In this document: positions 52,039 through 63,500 of the stretch, in pieces
How the letters are laid out: each line of letters begins with the position of its first letter
Numbering within the stretch: the first letter of the stretch is position 1
Origin: Dioscorea cayenensis subsp. rotundata
Lineage: Eukaryota; Streptophyta; Magnoliopsida; Dioscoreales; Dioscoreaceae
Length of the DNA: 64,000 nt
Assembly: GCF_009730915.1 (NCBI RefSeq)
Contig: NC_052495.1
Span: 1 to 64,000, forward strand
Reading direction: 5' to 3'
Translations under genes and position numbers: made by a program
The notes under the pieces: generated by a model
What the model saw: the letters and a program-made list of their open reading frames with translations, nothing else
Databases searched by the model: none
Told to the model about the DNA's origin: nothing

Positions 52039-53649
52039 TAATATTATTTATTTTCAATTATTTTAAATACTGAAAATGAACAAAAAGTCCCTCCAAAGTT
52101 CAGGTATTCACAGAAAGACCCTTCTAGTTTGAATATTCACAGATCATCCATCCTTTTTCCGTATATATGAATATTTGATCCTTGCGGTTGCTAACTCCGT
52201 GATTTTTGAGGAGAAAAGACCGAAATGCCCCGCCAGTTACATCAATGATGTGTTCTCTCTCTACGTTGGGAAGTGGCAGGTTAAGCGGCCACGAATCTCG
52301 AGAGGGGAGTGTTGGTTCCTATGCGCGCCTTCTCTCAGTTGCCCCTTCACATTCTGAGACTTGCCCCTTCAGATGTTGAGACTTACATACATTGAAGCCC
52401 TGTGTTCAACTGAAGGTATTGAGAAGAAGTTTGCTAGAGCTTTCCCGGGTCTTCATTATTGTTTACTTGACACCATCTCCATACTCTTGAATCAGCGAAC
52501 CTGAAGGTATTAATGGAAGGTTGTAGGGTTGTTTACATCGCTGTTTTAGGTTTCTAGGGTTTTGTAATTGAAGGTTTTTTAATTTTTGTTTGTTGTGTAT
52601 GATCCAGGCTTAAATTTGAAAAGTTGTCGTTCTATCTCGAATGGAATATGATGTTTATAAACGTTTGGTTTTAGTTTTAGCTTTGTCTTTTTTTGCCTAT
52701 GTTGTTTACCCCTTAAATTAATCGGTTTTCATTTAAATAAATGTGTTTCCACTTATAATTTCTAGTTTCCGCTTAAAACTTATTGATAGTTCGTTAATGC
52801 TTTCGTCTTGGTGAAGATATTGGACATATGGCAACAAACCTTGTAAACGGCAGGTATTATTTGGTCTCCATAGCGGAAATAATTACTGAGTTAAGACAAA
52901 ACATGAGTTCTAGACATTTGGAAATCATCCGGAGTACTCCTTTCGCATCGTTAATGGAAATTGAACCTGTACTACAAGAGAGGGGATTGCTCGATGCTCT
53001 GTTGCAGAGATACGATGAGTGCTCCCAAAAATTTAAAATTAGTGAGAGCTTGTTGATGTTTAGGCCCAAAGATGTATCCATTATTCTTGGTCTCATATGC
53101 GATGGGGACGCAGTGGTTTTCAAAAACAGAAAGCCACATTTAGACTTTGAAGAAAAATATTTCTCGAAAACCTATGAAAGACATAGGGAAGCTATTAAAA
53201 AAACTCTTAGCACACTAGTCCGGAAGAGGGGAGAAGAAGAAAACTTTGTGAAGATATTGTTGGTATTCATCATGGGGACCATGCTGTTCCCGAACTCATC
53301 ATGTTCTGTTCCCAATTGGCTTGTAAACTATGTAGACGATCTTCCCGCAATGCGGCGCTATGCATGGGCGTAAGCCACACATAAGTGGCTTATGGATGAC
53401 GTCCTGCAAACGACCGCTAGAGTTCAAGCAAGATGCTTTGGTGAGAAGACAAACACTGGCTACTTGCAAGGATGTGCTATCGCTCTAAATATTTGGTTCT
53501 ACGAAGTAACTGGCACCTGCAAGAAGGTGCGATTTGGTAAGACTCCTCGAATCCTGTGTTACGGGGTGAACAGTTTCGAGAAGCAACCATCCATCGGTTC
53601 ATTACTATCATCAATCGAGGGGAAAGATGTATTTAGTTTACACTTAACT

Positions 53650-53880
53650 TATTTAGTGTCCGCTTAATAATTTTTTTTTTCATGTTTAAATGTTTAGTTT
53701 ACACTTAAAATATTTAGTTTCCGCTTATTTTTTTTCCATTTTTCACTTGCAAATAAATGTTTTCAGTTAACTTTTAGGTTTTACACTTAATATATATATT
53801 TTTTCGCTTAATAAATTAGTGTTTACGGTTAAAATATGTAGTTTAGACTTTATTTGTTAAGGTTCCGCTTAAGAATTAAT
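53650..53880 (+). repeat. Degenerate TTTCCGCTTAA-type array, first intron of the Ulp1-like gene
   Basis: Spaced copies of motifs such as AGTTTACACTTAA, AGTTTCCGCTTA and GGTTCCGCTTAA every 20-30 bp. The same motif appears in three other non-coding stretches of the element. Confidence 0.7.
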
Positions 53881-55374
53881 TTTTGATTGTTGTTTTAAGT
53901 TTTCGTTTGAGTATCATTGTTTACCTTGATTGTATGTCATTTCCACATTACAGTTTTCCACCCTCGCCCCTGCTAACGCCGAAGAAGAAGCTTTCGTCAG
54001 GACAAGCCACCGCGGAGAACAAATGGCTAGCACAATACGTCTTGGCGCAAAATCTGGGGAGAAATCCTCAGGGAAACGTGGACGGTCTCCCTTACCACCG
54101 AGGAGCCCACCACATCGGGGTCGACGTGGTTTTGTTTCTGTTAATCCACCGAGGGGGGTAGTTGATGAAGACATTGGGTTACGGTTACTGAAAGGTTTTG
54201 AGAAGTTGTTCGAAACTGTTGGTGGGCTTCAAACCAGAGTTGAAGTAATTGAGGGTTGTGGCCCTTCTAATGTCTCGCACCGAGAGCTGACGACACCAAG
54301 GATTTACCGCCGAAACAAGCGCCCACCAAGAGAAGTCGAGGGAAGAAGGTTGTCAGTAGGCGAAGACAACATTGCCTTTTTCCGCATCTATTGATTCTGA
54401 GGATGCTCCTCTCAAGCCAGTTACAAGGCGATCTACAAGGTCTGCGATTTCGCAAGCCGATTGCCGACCAAAAGAACAGCCTCCAAAAATTGCCCGAAAG
54501 GGCAAAGTCAAGACAAACTCAACTCCATCTTCACCGACTTCGTCTTCTGGACCCACGACACCATCCCCATGCATTTCCTTCTCTACACCAGCCAAGCAAT
54601 CCCCACCCGCTTCCCCATCGGCACCTGCAGCGCCATCCCCACCCGCTTCCACCTCCGGACTCGTCTCATCATACCCACCCGCTTCCCCCTCCGTACTCGA
54701 TCCGCAATCCCCACTCCCTCTCTCCTCCGCAACCAAGCCGCTATCCCCACCCGCTTCCCCGTTCACACCCTATCCGTTATTCCCACTCCCTTCACCCTCC
54801 GGACCCGCGCCATCTTCCCCAATCCTCTCCCCCTCCGGACCCGCGCCACCTTCCCCCATCCCTTCCCACTCCGGACCGGCACCATCTTGTCCACTTCCTT
54901 CATTCTCCGAACCGACAAAGCCATCTCCACCCGCGATACCACCAGTCGACGACGCCAAAAATGTCGACGTCGAGTCTATAATCGAATCACTAACATCCTT
55001 GAGAAATGATCTGCCCCCTTCTTCAGATGAGAAGTTAGGAAACGTGGAGGACATCCACACTGACTCACCAATTGGTCATGAGGTACCGAACGTGGAGGAC
55101 ATCCACACTGACTCCCCTAGTCCAAAACTGTCTCCGTCGACAGGCGCGAAACCATCAACTGACACTAATGATGAAGCGTCAGTTGTCATCCCAAAACTAA
55201 TACCGGAGACGTCATCAATTGACGAACAGGCAGTGGTACCGACCAAACAAGTTACTCAGACTTTTAGGGTACCACGGAACAAATGTCCTGCCGGATTCAT
55301 GAGATTAAATAAAGTCGAAGAACTGACAATCAGCCACTTTCTAAACTGTCCGATAGACATGTAAGCATCCTGTT

Positions 55375-55670
55375 TTTACTTTTACTGTCTTCACTTAAGT
55401 TTTAATGTTTACACTTAATTTTAATGTTTTACGCTTACGTTTTAGTTATTCCAATTAAACTTACATTTTTCCGCATAAGTTTTAATGTTTCCACTTAAGT
55501 TTCAAATTTTCCTCTTAACTTTAAACTTTTCCAATTAAACTAACATGTTTCCGCATAAGTTTTAATGTTTCCACTTAAGTTTCAATATTTTCCTCTTAAC
55601 TATAAATGTTTCCACTTAAGTTACAAAATTTCCGCTTACTTTACAATGTTTATGCTCAATTTTGCGTGCT
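55375..55670 (+). repeat. Degenerate TTTCCACTTAAGTTT array, second intron of the Ulp1-like gene
   Basis: About a dozen copies of GTTTCCACTTAAGTTT(CAAT) or GTTTCCGCATAAGTTTTAAT at a spacing of about 20-24 bp, all in the same orientation as the array at 53650-53880. Confidence 0.8.
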
Positions 55671-57089
55671 TTGATCCGGTATGACTTATGTTTGGAAGAA
55701 TGTGTGTCATACACCACTCGGGGCGCGTGTTTACTCTCTGTTGGAAGGGAAGGAAATAGTCACTGATGATGTGATTGACGTATATGTATTGATAATCATA
55801 GAATAGATGAATAACGAACCGTATCCTTACAGGGTACGCGCAGCAATCACCCGACCACTTGCTCTTTTGATGTCCTCATCAGAGTACATAGGAGAAGAGT
55901 CGTTGCTCATGATGGCGGATGTCGTACGCCGGTTTGCAGATGTCGACGTCATCTTGATGCCTATTATACTTCATGGTCACTTCCATCTCCTTGTACTCGA
56001 TAAAGTGAAGAAGGAATATATTCATTATTCCTCTTCTATCAGTCTGAGATATGATCAAGATGCCATCCACATGGTAAACAATGTTTTCATTCGTTTAAAC
56101 TGTTTCTATTTTTATCGCCATTTGGCTTGACCGATGCATGTTTTGTTGAAGCTTACCCTCTCAGACACGAACGGAATTGCCCGCGGCAAAAGCCGGGTAT
56201 TGTCGATTGTCCAGGCTCGCATACTGATGGATGGCATCGCCCGTGGTCGTCAAACTTCTGGAGAATCAAAGAACTGTTAGGATATGTCATACAATACATT
56301 CTCATTAACTTGACGTTTCTTCTATTTTGAGTTCTGGACATGTACTTATTTGCATATCACTATGATGCTTTGAACAAGAGTTGTTTGTCATGCACATATA
56401 TGCTTGTCTACTTAAAACGAATCGTTCTTAGTTAAAATTAGTTCATACTTGTTAAAATTAGTTGTTTTCACTTAAAATTAAAACATACCGCTTTTGTTAT
56501 GGCAAGCTACATGTAAATAACATCATGTAGTCAGTCAGCTATCGATGCATTACAGGATCTACGGTTATGACCAGCATCATGGCAACGACTGCATTGTAAT
56601 TCGCGAACGATTGATGCTTGTGACTCTAGACGCTTCCGTCTTGGCCGACTAACTGGCTTCTTGGTGATTGGAGGGAGCACAGGTAGTTCGCGGTTGATAT
56701 CATCTGGTTTGTCATTATCTGGTACTGGGAATATGGCTTCTGCATATGCTTGTCGGTAAGAGTCCACTGTGAAGTAGTCATCAACATATCGATGAATATT
56801 TGTGTTTGTCTGCAGTATTACCGCACATGTATGTTTGCATGGAATGCCATATACCTGCCACCTACGACATGAGCATGTCCGAGCGTTCAAACTGATGCAG
56901 TAGTTCTTCTGGTTAACCATTTCAAAATGGTCACTGTCGGAACGGCCGACCAGTAGGTTGCGAGACTCTTCAACAAGTTCCTCAATCTTTCAATGTATGT
57001 GACAGGACATAGATGTCTCTCCCATCTGTGAGATTGTTCACGTCGATGACACAACATGCCCATCAGCTTAAACCTTTGTACAAAAGACA

Positions 57090-57430
57090 AGTAAAGGAAT
57101 AATAAGCGGAAACATTAAAACTTAATCAGAAACACTATAATTTAATCGTAAATGATGTAACTTAAGTGGTAACAATTAAACTTAAGCGAAATCATTGAAA
57201 CTTAATCGGAAACATTATAATTTAATCGTAAACGATGTAACTTAAGCGAGAAAGCTTAATATTAAGCGATAACAATTAAACTTAAGAGAAAACATTAAAA
57301 CTTAATTGGAAAAATTATAATTTAATCGTAAACTATTAAGATTAAGAGGAAAAAAATTAAGATTAAGCAAAATCATTGAAACTTAATCGGGAACAAAGAA
57401 ATTTAAGCTGGAACAAATAAATTTAAGCAA
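57090..57430 (-). repeat. Degenerate repeat array in the transposase intron
   Basis: Units such as CTTAATCGGAAACATTATAA, CTTAAGCGAAATCATTGAAA and TTTAATCGTAAACGATGTAA at about 20-24 bp spacing. This is the reverse-complement sense of the arrays on the Ulp1 arm, so each gene sees the motif in the same orientation relative to its own transcription. Confidence 0.8.
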
Positions 57431-58789
57431 AATCGTGCGCACCTTATCGAGTCTACCATGTTTGTGATAGGGAGATGGCGTGTCTCTTTTATACATGCAT
57501 TAAACGACTCCGCCACATTTGAGTACATCTCCCCCCATCTCTCACCTTTGAACATGTAGTTCGCCCAGTGCACCAGATCGGATTTCTGCATCAACCATTG
57601 GTGTGCATCCGGCGATGTGTTTAACAGATTGGCAACAACGTCATCGAATTTCTTTTTCATCCCATGAAAACGCAATTCTCGATAATATAGACCAGCATAT
57701 TTCTTTCAATGACTTGCCAAGTCTGACATTTGCTTTCATGAAATTTGCTTCCAAGTGGCGCAAACAATATGCATGCGGTGAGGAAGGGAATACCTTCACG
57801 ACAGCATTGACAACACCCTTGGACCTATTAGATATAAATGTAATAAGTTTCACATATTCGTCATTATCGTATATAGTATCTCCAAGCTTTGACAAGAACC
57901 ACGTCCAGTTCGCATCCGTTTCATTATCTACGATTGCAAATGCCACATGAAAGAAACCATCATTCCCATCTTTTCCCGTTGCACCTAACAAAGTGCCCCG
58001 TATTTACCGAGCAAGTGAGTTCCATCCAGGTACAACAATGGCCTACATCTTGTCTTGAAACCAATGACACATGCTTTGAAGGCAAAAAACGCATGTTTGA
58101 AACGGGGACCATCATTCTCTACGATAGCAACGCTACCAGGGTTTGTCACTAACACCTTCTTTGCGTACCACATCAATAAATCATAGCTCACCACCTCACT
58201 CCCATGGAGAACATCCTTAGCGACCTCTTTCCCTAGCCAAGCTTGTTTATAGGATAAATAGGCATCGTGGTCTCGCAACATATCATGCAGAATGTCAATA
58301 GCCCTATACAGGGGACGGCCCTTCAGCTTTTGTATGACACGTGCACTCACCCACTTTTTTGATGCCTTGGGATGTGAGGGCGTGCCAATACCGCCACCAC
58401 ATGTATGTGTGGGATACATCGTCTTGATCCTAAACGTCTCGTGGTTACCTTTCATGGACGCGTGGACACGCCATTCACAACCTTCACAACACACTTCACA
58501 ATCACTCTTTGCTTGTCGTTCTTGATGAATGCAAAGTTAAAATTGCGTTTGATAGCAAAATTCCTAAGTGCATCCTTAAAATGTTCACTGTCAGAAAACT
58601 GATCACCGACTTCCATTGAAACAATCTCATGATCTTCTGACGAAGGCCGGATGGATAGAACCCCCGCAGGTTGTTGATGGAGTGGAAATGTGCCCCTGTT
58701 GAGCGACATACTCTCCGAAAATGAATCGCTATAGTGTACAAATCGGATAAGTATAAGTGAAATCATGACACTTTTATACGCAATCAAAC

Positions 58790-59290
58790 AACTTTAAACG
58801 AAATCGGATAAATTTAAGTTAAATCGGACAAGTTTAAGCGAAATCAGAAAATTTTACGCGAAAATCAAAGAAGTTGAAGCAAACTCGAAAAATTTTAAGC
58901 GAAATCGGATAAGTTTAAGCAAAATAGTATACTCTTAAGCGGATGATGAAAATAGTTTAAGCGATATCGGATAAGATTAAGTGAAAACATAAATTATTAC
59001 GCGTAAACGGGGAAATTTAAGCGGAAATATATAATGTTCACAAAAAAGAAGGGTTTGTTGAATTAAAAATTAAAAATAATAATAAATAAAATAAAATAAT
59101 GATTGGATATGAGGGGGACCGAACCCCGTGACTCTCGCATCTAAAGCGAGCGCTCTTCCATTTAAACAGAGTTTAAGCGATATCGGTTAATGTTAAGCGA
59201 AAACAAAATTTTTTAAGTTGAAACAGACAAATATAAGTTGAAATAGATAATGGTAAATGATATCTCCAGAAATTAACCGGAAAGTGCATA
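58790..59290 (-). repeat. Degenerate TTTAAGCGAAATCGGATAA array upstream of the transposase core
   Basis: Units such as TTTAAGCGAAATCGGATAAG and TTTAAGCGATATCGG repeat at about 20-24 bp through 59040, then resume at 59171-59290 after a tRNA-like insert. It lies in the intron between the N-terminal and MuDR exons. Confidence 0.8.
59105..59166 (-). pseudogene. tRNA-Ala-like relic inside the MULE
   Basis: Read on the minus strand, 'atggaagagcgctcgcttta' followed by 'gatgcgagagtcacggggtt' and 'cggtccccctcatatcc' matches the D-stem end, anticodon arm, variable loop and T-arm of a plant tRNA-Ala. The 5' acceptor and first D-stem bases are missing. The anticodon loop reads TTTAGAT where tRNA-Ala(UGC) has TTTGCAT, so the anticodon is now TAG. 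The T-arm ACGGGGTTCGGTCCCCC is largely kept. Confidence 0.7.
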
Positions 59291-60140
59291 CAATAAGTGA
59301 CCACTCTATATACTATACGAGAAATATTATTTATGAATGAGGACATAATGTAGAAGAGTGAAATAAAATGACTACACATCAAGAAAAGAAAGGATATTTA
59401 CGACGGGAGTGAATAACACAATGGCATGTCTACAGCATTTGCATCTGCATCAACAATAAGGTCAACGGCAGCGCTGTTTAGTATTTGATATATTTGGCAC
59501 ATACGCTTGAAGTCAATTTCAGAATCAATGGGACAAATAGTTCGGTTTGCATCGGGTGTGACAAACTTCACTTTCATAGTGCCAATGCCAAGCCCCTATC
59601 TTTGACATATCTCATCTAGAATTGACTCCCAATGAGTCAACACTGTGAACTGGAGGACTCGACCCTCCCCCCTATACCTAGCAACTGCGCAAAAGGTATC
59701 TATTGGCTGCCTGCATGAAGAAAGCATGGTTAACAATTGCATGACCACAAAAAATAAAATCAGAACAAGTATGGAGAAGCTCACATGAATTGTCTTCCGA
59801 GTGAAAAAATATTCAAAGTACAAAAGTGCAAAATAAAACCAAAACAACGGGGAAGAGACAAATCTATCTATCCTGCGTAGATGGAAACAAAAAAAAAACC
59901 AACAAAAAGGATGATGGAAGAAGAAGAAGAAGACAGTTTGGGTTAAAGAAACATATAAAATGGAATATTGCATGAAGTTAACTGACGGAGTTACACCCAG
60001 GGATCAAACTGTCAGCAAAATAAAAAAGGAGGGACTGTCTGTCAAATTCAAATGTCAGAGGGACTTTTCCGGGAAGTTTTGAAATTTTCAGGTACTAAAA
60101 ATAATTTTCCCTTAATTATAACTTGGAATTATAGTTAATA

Positions 60141-60409
60141 CTCCTTCCGTTCCTTTTTATTTATCATAAATTCATGTTCCTTTTTATCTGTCATTTTCTA
60201 ATATCAAAAATCATTTATTATTTTTTTTTCTAAAACTACCCTAATACCGATTTTTTTTATTAGAATTAAATATGAGAGAGAAATGTAAAAATATAAATTA
60301 AAGGTAATTTTGGATAGATAACAAATTTTTTATAAAAATTTATGAAATAACTAAATTTATTGGTACATGAGATTGGGTTAACACAACCGATAAAAAGTAA
60401 CAGGGAGAG
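60141..60409. mobile_element. Stowaway-like MITE, 269 bp
   Basis: Ends CTCCTTCCGTTCCTTTTTAT and (reverse complement) CTCTCCCTGTTACTTTTTAT, flanked by TA on both sides (60139-60140 and 60410-60411). It lies 150 bp upstream of the BRCT gene's start and may form part of its promoter. Confidence 0.75.
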
Positions 60410-60563
60410 TAATAATTTCAAACTTCACCCTAACGCTAGCACATTTCCATCCCGGCGCGGCGGCAAACTCGTTCTTGGTTTTCCCTCCCGCCCAAAATCG
60501 AAGGCGCCAGCGCAAAGGAGCGCCATTTCCTCTCAGCGATCAGAGAAGATCGTCAAAGCATCG

Positions 60564-63500
60564 ATGAGGCCGGCGGTGTTCGAAGGCGCCAGCGTGTTGT
60601 TATCCCGGAGCTTGGTGCCGCCAGAGGCCTTTGACGCCGTCCATGACGCTCTCCGCCTCAACGGTGCCCAAGTCTTCCTCTGCTGTGATCCCTCTCGCAG
60701 CGCTCCTTCTGAATTCCATGTTATTTCGTCCATCGATCATGTTCGAATCCCTTGCCCATTTTTCGATTTCTTTGATTGTTACTGTGATCTGGAACTTGTT
60801 TGATTGTTGCCCACTTTGGATTTTCAGGAGAAGTTCGAATATCTCAGGTCTAAGGGTTGCAAATTGGTAGGTATGTTGGTTTCCTGCGATATTTATTCAT
60901 TACTGTTTGTTTGAAAGAATATTATCTGAACAAGTTGAAATCATGTTGTAAAAACTGAAATTTAGAGTTAGTTTAACCTGATCAAGCTATTGAAATTGTT
61001 AGAATTGCATTCTGAAATATGGCAGTCCGCGGGTGTGCTATTGATGTGCTTTTATGTGGTAGTTTCAGCGTTCTTTATGATATGAATATCTGATTGATTT
61101 TTATTGCTCCCAGTTGAAATTTGTGCTGATAAGGTCCCTTGTTTGTATACTTCATCACTTGATTTCTTGTACATTCATGATGTATTTCAGGACCACAATG
61201 TGTACTTTCTTGTGCCAAGGAGTGCAGAACTTTACCTAACCAGGGTTACACCTGTTGCCTCGCAATGGATGGAGTGAAAGTTCTTGCCTCTGGATTTGAG
61301 AAGGATGAGAAGGTATTTTGCTATTTTATAATGTCAATTTATGTCAATTGGTGACCAAAGAGTTTGTTTCAATGTTTCTCAGGACACTTGTTATCTTAAA
61401 ACCTACTCTATTTTTGTGAACATTTTGAGTTGGTTGTTTTGGATAAACTAGGCAACTATTCGAACCTACCATATTTTCTTGTACATTTAGGATTTTTTTT
61501 AATCTTGCATGGCATATTGGAGTTTGGTTAGGGGATTTAGGATTTACTGGTTATGCTGGATAAATATTGATGGCTGCAGTTAGCATGATCTGACACACAC
61601 AAGATAACGACCTTGTTTTCCATTCACAGAGTTAAAAATCTTCATATTTCCAATATATGTCGGATTGATTGCTGCTATTGACATGCATTGGATGTGGCTT
61701 GAAAGAAATGTTTTTGAATCCAGTGGCATGCAAGTAATCATAGAGAAAAGAATAGTCCCATCACTTCCCTTTGTTTTTCCTTTTAGATGACTTATGATGT
61801 TAGCTCGAGTGACTGAAGGAAAGTTTTCCAAATTGTTTTGTTTGTTTCATTTTTCATTTAAATTGTTTTGCAGGTTAAGATTGAACTGCTGGTGACTGCT
61901 ATGGGAGGAGAATTACACACGAAACCATCTCTAGATATTGACTTTGTCGTTGCAAAAAATGTTTTGGCTACCAAATACAAGGTATTGTTGAAAAATTTCT
62001 TCCAAATTTCCTTCATTGTTTTGGAAATTGTCAGTGCTTTACTTGATGTTGCTTTCAAATTCAAATTTCATAATTGATTTGCTTTTTACATGGTGCAGTG
62101 GGCTTTAAACGTTCTTAAGAAACCTATTGTCAACGTGACCTGGGTATATCAATGTTGGACTGAGCATCGCATTGTGCCTCAAGAGCCATTTAAAGTTCCT
62201 CCTTTTAGTGGTCTAACAGTTTGCGTCACTAAAATACCTGCAGGTAACTGATACTGGGTTATATGGTCGAAACACATGCTTTCTTTCTTATCACTTATTC
62301 AGTGGGTGTGATCAATAGGAGATGGTAATAGGGGTCCATAACTTGATCAAAAGGTTGAAAAGATATGGACAGTTGGTAAGCTGAGTATTGCTGCAGGATT
62401 GTCTTCTACATGCCTAACAGTGGTTTTTTACTTTTAATTAACTAATCTGGTATTAGATTTTGTTTCACTTTCCACTGAAAACATCAGAATCCTATGTTTG
62501 TGCTGTTTGCTGCTGTTTTTTAGAATGATGACTCAGGTCTTACCTTTCACTGGTAGATGCTGGCTCTTGTTTTTTTCTTTTGCCAAATTGATGTAGTGTT
62601 CATTTTCTCAGACGAACGGAAGGAGATGGAAAAGTTCATTGTGGAAAATGGCGGCCATTATTCTGCTGATCTAACCAAGAAGTGCACCCATTTAGTTTCT
62701 GATATATCCTTTAAAGTTTAAAGTAGTGATATTTGCAGATAATTCTTATACTTGTTTTCATTCTTTGCAAAAGCTTAAAATGAATATAAAGTCATACCCT
62801 TGACATTCTGCACGCTCCTGGAGGGGATAAATACATGGTTGCGAAAAGGTGGGGGCATATTCATATTGTTACTAGGAGGTGGGTTCATCAGTCTATTGCT
62901 AGGAAAGGTAATACCATCACATGCTGTTATTTGGATTTTAAGTTGACTCAATTGAGGATTTGCAAATCTTTATTCCCTGCAGTTTTTTTAATCATATTTG
63001 ACTCATCATATTTTGTCATACATGTAGCTTGTCTAGATGAGGGATTCTACCCTGTTGTCGAAGCTCCAGTTTCCTCTAATAATGTGAAAACTTCTCAGAA
63101 GGAACTGGGCAACCAACTTCAAACATCAGAGCCTATACCGCCAACAGAGTTTGGGGATCTAGAAACTACTTTGTCACAGAATATGTCAGCTACCTTGTCA
63201 GATGCTACCAAGACTAACAGTGAGAACACAGATGTACCTGTTATACAGAAGAAAGTGGAAGAAAAAATTGATCGATCTGTTGCTGAGGACTCTGAAACAG
63301 AAGACAATGACCTTTATTTGTCAAATTGTAGGATTTTACTTCTGGGTTTGGATGAAAAGCAACTATCTAAATCAGTGACTATGATACGCAGAGGTGGGGG
63401 TTCACGCCACATGTTACTGAATGAAAAACTCACTCACATTATCATTGGCAACCCTTCAGAAATGTATATTGCCTCTTTTTAGATAGCTCCTTCCTGAATC

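Larger units (their letters stand above)
52828..56330 (+). pseudogene. DUF1985 / Ulp1 (C48) peptidase-like gene of the MULE
   Basis: Exon 1 (52828 to about 53630) resembles the DUF1985-type N-terminal domain of plant MULE Ulp1 genes (LLMFRPKDVSIILGLICDG, later LQGCAIALNIWFYEV), but is cut by an in-frame TAA at 53371-53373. After an intron rich in short repeats come a basic segment (about 53953-54360) and a long Pro/Ser-rich linker (54372-55364), with a frame change between them. After a second such intron, 55683-56080 has an in-frame TAG at 55804-55806 and then the protease core: DVDVILMPIILHGHFHLLVLD with the catalytic-type His, continuing YIHYSSS. The next exon (from about 56149) keeps QKPGIVDC around the expected nucleophile Cys, but then loses the frame. 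Such genes are thought to encode SUMO-protease-like proteins; this one cannot be intact. Confidence 0.75.
56531..59709 (-). pseudogene. MuDR-type MULE transposase with many lesions
   Basis: Reading leftwards: an N-terminal exon (about 59709-59410, DTFCAVARYRGEGRVLQF) has an in-frame TAG at 59596-59598. Next is the MuDR N-terminal zinc region (MEVGDQFSDSEHFKDAL ... CEGCEWRVHAS ... YPTHTC; 58640-58390), with a frameshift near 58480. The MULE catalytic domain follows (LYLDGTHLLGKYG, then ATGKDGNDGFFHVAFAIVD), with a 1-bp loss near 57992, then HAYCLRHLEAN, another shift near 57670, and NVAESFNACIKETRHLPI. After an intron of about 350 bp come IERL (shift near 56990) and the SWIM zinc finger CSCRRWQVYGIPCKHTCAV. 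It ends in a CCHC knuckle (CSRCHDAGHNRRSC) at TAA/TGA-rich DNA near 56531. The domain order PB1-like, MuDR, MULE, SWIM, CCHC is classic for this family. At least four frame lesions make it inactive. Confidence 0.88.
52050..60118. mobile_element. Dead MULE with a Ulp1-protease-like gene on the left arm
   Basis: An element of about 8 kb carries two convergent genes: a DUF1985/Ulp1-like gene on plus (52828-56330) and a MuDR-type transposase on minus (56531-59709). The outer 130 bp or so of the two ends are weakly inverted: ATTTTAAATACTGAAAATGAA, 'aaaaagtccctcc' and 'aactccgt' on the left are mirrored by ATTTTTAGTACCTGAAAATTT, 'aaaagtccctc' and 'aactccgtc' on the right. MULEs that carry Ulp1-like genes (Kaonashi/KI type) are known in plants and often lack good terminal repeats. 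I could not fix exact ends or a 9-bp duplication. Both flanks abut Stowaway elements. Both genes are broken. Confidence 0.75.

Noticed and set aside
54353..55060. Gly/Glu-rich minus-strand frames and His/Leu-rich plus-strand alternates opposite the Pro-rich linker
   Set aside because: Shadows of the Pro/Ser-rich linker of the Ulp1-like gene.
62835..63482. Separate 215-aa gene starting MVAKRWGHI
   Set aside because: It is exons 7 and 8 of the BRCT gene read through an intron. It looks separate only because the preceding intron is AT-AC.
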